A stretch of DNA of 6,752 bases from Ramlibacter sp. (lineage in GTDB: Bacteria > Pseudomonadota > Gammaproteobacteria > Burkholderiales > Burkholderiaceae_C). The notes below the pieces were generated by a model. That model worked only from the letters and a program-made list of their open reading frames with translations. It was not told the origin of the DNA and did no database searches. Each line of letters opens with the position of its first letter. Position 1 is the first letter of the stretch. The stretch spans positions 1-6,752 of the forward strand of contig JAJAZH010000468.1 in NCBI GenBank assembly GCA_026785815.1, in the 5' to 3' direction. The position numbers and the translations under genes are program-made. This document shows positions 5,748-6,752 of this stretch, in pieces.

Positions 5748-6752
5748 TCATGTGCAATGGGTGGCGATGAAGCTCTTCACCGCCTCAACGTCGGGCGCCA
5801 TCACCGTCACCCGGCGCGGCAGCTGCTCGATTCCCTCGAACCGGGCCGGGCGTTCCGGCTGGTGGCCCAGGGCCTCCACGATGGTGGCGGCGAATTTGAT
5901 CGGCAACGCGGTCTCCAGCACGATCATCGGCACACCGCTCTGGCGCTGTTCGCGCGCCACCTTCAGGCCGTCGGCCGTGTGGGTGTCGATCACCACCCCG
6001 TAGCGCCGGGAGGCGTCGCGAATGGTCTCGATCCGCTGCGCATGGGTGCTCCTGCCGCTGACGAAACCGAAGCGCTCAGTGGCCTGGCGGAAGGCCGGAT
6101 CGGCGCTCAGGTCGAAGCGGCCACCCCGCGCCAGCTGCGCGCCGAACAGCGACTTGACCCGCCCGCCGTCGCGCCCGAGCAGGTCGAACACGAAGCGCTC
6201 GAAGTTGCTGGCCTTGGAGATGTCCATCGACGGGCTCGACGTCTCCTGCGTTTCGGCCGCGCTGCGGACGCGATAGACGCCGGTGCGAAAGAATTCGTCG
6301 AGCACGTCGTTCTCGTTGGTCGCCAGCACCAGCCGCTCGATCGGCAGGCCCATCATCCGCGCGACGTGGCCGGCGCAGATGTTGCCGAAGTTGCCGGAGG
6401 GAACGGCGAAGCTGACCGTGGGAAGCGATGGCGCTTTCGCCGACGGGCCGCCCCTAGGCGAAAGGGCCCCCTCGGGGGGCAGCGCAGTGGCACCAGCCAC
6501 AAGGGTGGGGGCCACATTCGTCGCCTGGACGCGACCGGAGGTCGCTTGAAAATAACCGGAAAAGTAGTAGACGACCTGCGCCACCAGCCGCGCCCAGTTG
6601 ATCGAATTGACGGTACCGATCCGGTACTTGCGCTTGAACGCCAGGTCGTTCGACACTGCCTTGACGATGTCCTGGCAGTCGTCGAACACCCCTTGCAGCG
6701 CGAGGTTGTGGATGTTGGCGTCCAGCAGGCTGAACATCTGGGCCTGCTGGAA
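5748..6752 (-). CDS. thrC: threonine synthase (5' part outside window), with in-frame insert
   Basis: This PLP enzyme makes L-threonine and phosphate from O-phosphohomoserine. The visible part is 334 residues. The frame continues past the methionine at 6737 as FQQAQM to the window edge, so the start and the PLP-binding lysine lie beyond it. Recognisable segments are GVFDDCQDIVKA (21-32 of the visible part), NSINWARLVAQVVYYFSGYF (49-68), the phosphate-binding loop VPSGNFGN (117-124), and ATNENDVLDEFFRTGVYR (144-161). The sequence is of the long type found in proteobacteria and fungi. Between SGYFQAT (to 71) and VSFAVPSGNFGN (from 113) there are about 41 residues where homologues have a short loop (from memory of the family). 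Residues 81-102 of these are encoded by the palindromic element. Frame and flanking motifs are intact, so the gene is probably functional. mobB follows after 13 nt. Confidence 0.95.
   Translation of the reverse strand, partial: FQQAQMFSLLDANIHNLALQGVFDDCQDIVKAVSNDLAFKRKYRIGTVNSINWARLVAQVVYYFSGYFQATSGRVQATNVAPTLVAGATALPPEGALSPRGGPSAKAPSLPTVSFAVPSGNFGNICAGHVARMMGLPIERLVLATNENDVLDEFFRTGVYRVRSAAETQETSSPSMDISKASNFERFVFDLLGRDGGRVKSLFGAQLARGGRFDLSADPAFRQATERFGFVSGRSTHAQRIETIRDASRRYGVVIDTHTADGLKVAREQRQSGVPMIVLETALPIKFAATIVEALGHQPERPARFEGIEQLPRRVTVMAPDVEAVKSFIATHCT
6438..6519. repeat. palindromic element copy 2, in frame inside thrC
   Basis: This copy has the same layout as the one in moaE, at a constant offset of 2986 nt. 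The outer stem is GCCCCTA (6450-6456) with TGGGGGC (6506-6512), including one T-G pair. Hairpin 1, GCCCCC-TCG-GGGGGC (6466-6480), is unchanged. Hairpin 2 is GTGGC-ACCA-GCCAC (6487-6500). Compared with moaE, two of its five pairs changed on both sides, and the loop changed as well. In the thrC frame it encodes APTLVAGATALPPEGALSP followed by RGG. The CCTAGG within it puts a TAG in one frame of each strand, but not in the thrC frame. Confidence 0.9.

Noticed and set aside
6520..6548. GTCGCCTG and GTCGCTTG (7 of 8 identical) as a target-site duplication of the thrC element
   Set aside because: Both copies lie on the same side of the element, so they do not flank it. They only explain the local QAT-SGRV-QAT peptide repeat.

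Overview
The window looks like chromosomal DNA from a GC-rich betaproteobacterium, most likely of the order Burkholderiales. The evidence is the third-position GC bias (which makes long shadow reading frames in all frames), the thrC / mobB / moeA / moaD / moaE gene order, and the two kinds of GC-rich palindromic intergenic-type repeats. This assignment is inference from gene order and style; no phylogenetic marker is present.

Layout. Positions 1-265 hold no gene. They are a stack of palindromic repeats: two perfect 90-bp tandem units (1-180), then a decayed third start and a 25-bp tandem series (191-265). A MarR-type regulator follows on the + strand (342-830), with a candidate promoter (282-310) and a 12-bp perfect palindrome over the -10/start region (308-319). 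Everything else is on the - strand and reads as one polycistronic unit, in transcription order: thrC (enters at the right edge, partial, 6752-5748), mobB (5734-5201), moeA (5241-3907), moaD (3910-3659), moaE (3655-3107) and a secreted prolyl-oligopeptidase-like S9 peptidase (3090-856). Gaps run from a 41-nt overlap to 16 nt. The peptidase converges on the MarR gene with 25 nt between them.

Functions. Four consecutive genes belong to molybdenum cofactor synthesis. MoaD and MoaE are the small and large subunits of molybdopterin synthase, MoeA inserts molybdate, and MobB is a P-loop GTPase linked to the guanine-dinucleotide form of the cofactor. ThrC is threonine synthase. The S9 peptidase has a signal peptide and a complete catalytic triad; nothing links it biochemically to the cofactor genes.

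Most notable observation. Two different housekeeping genes, moaE and thrC, carry copies of the same ~82-bp GC-rich palindromic element inside their coding sequence. Both are in frame, in the same orientation, and in a loop next to a catalytic segment. The copies align without gaps (68 of 82 bases identical). They share an outer stem enclosing two hairpins, and the second hairpin shows two fully compensatory base-pair changes between the copies. Each adds roughly 28-35 residues around a shared peptide APTLxAxAxALPPEGALSPxGG. This resembles the in-frame palindromic elements of Rickettsia (RPE), but the sequence is different.
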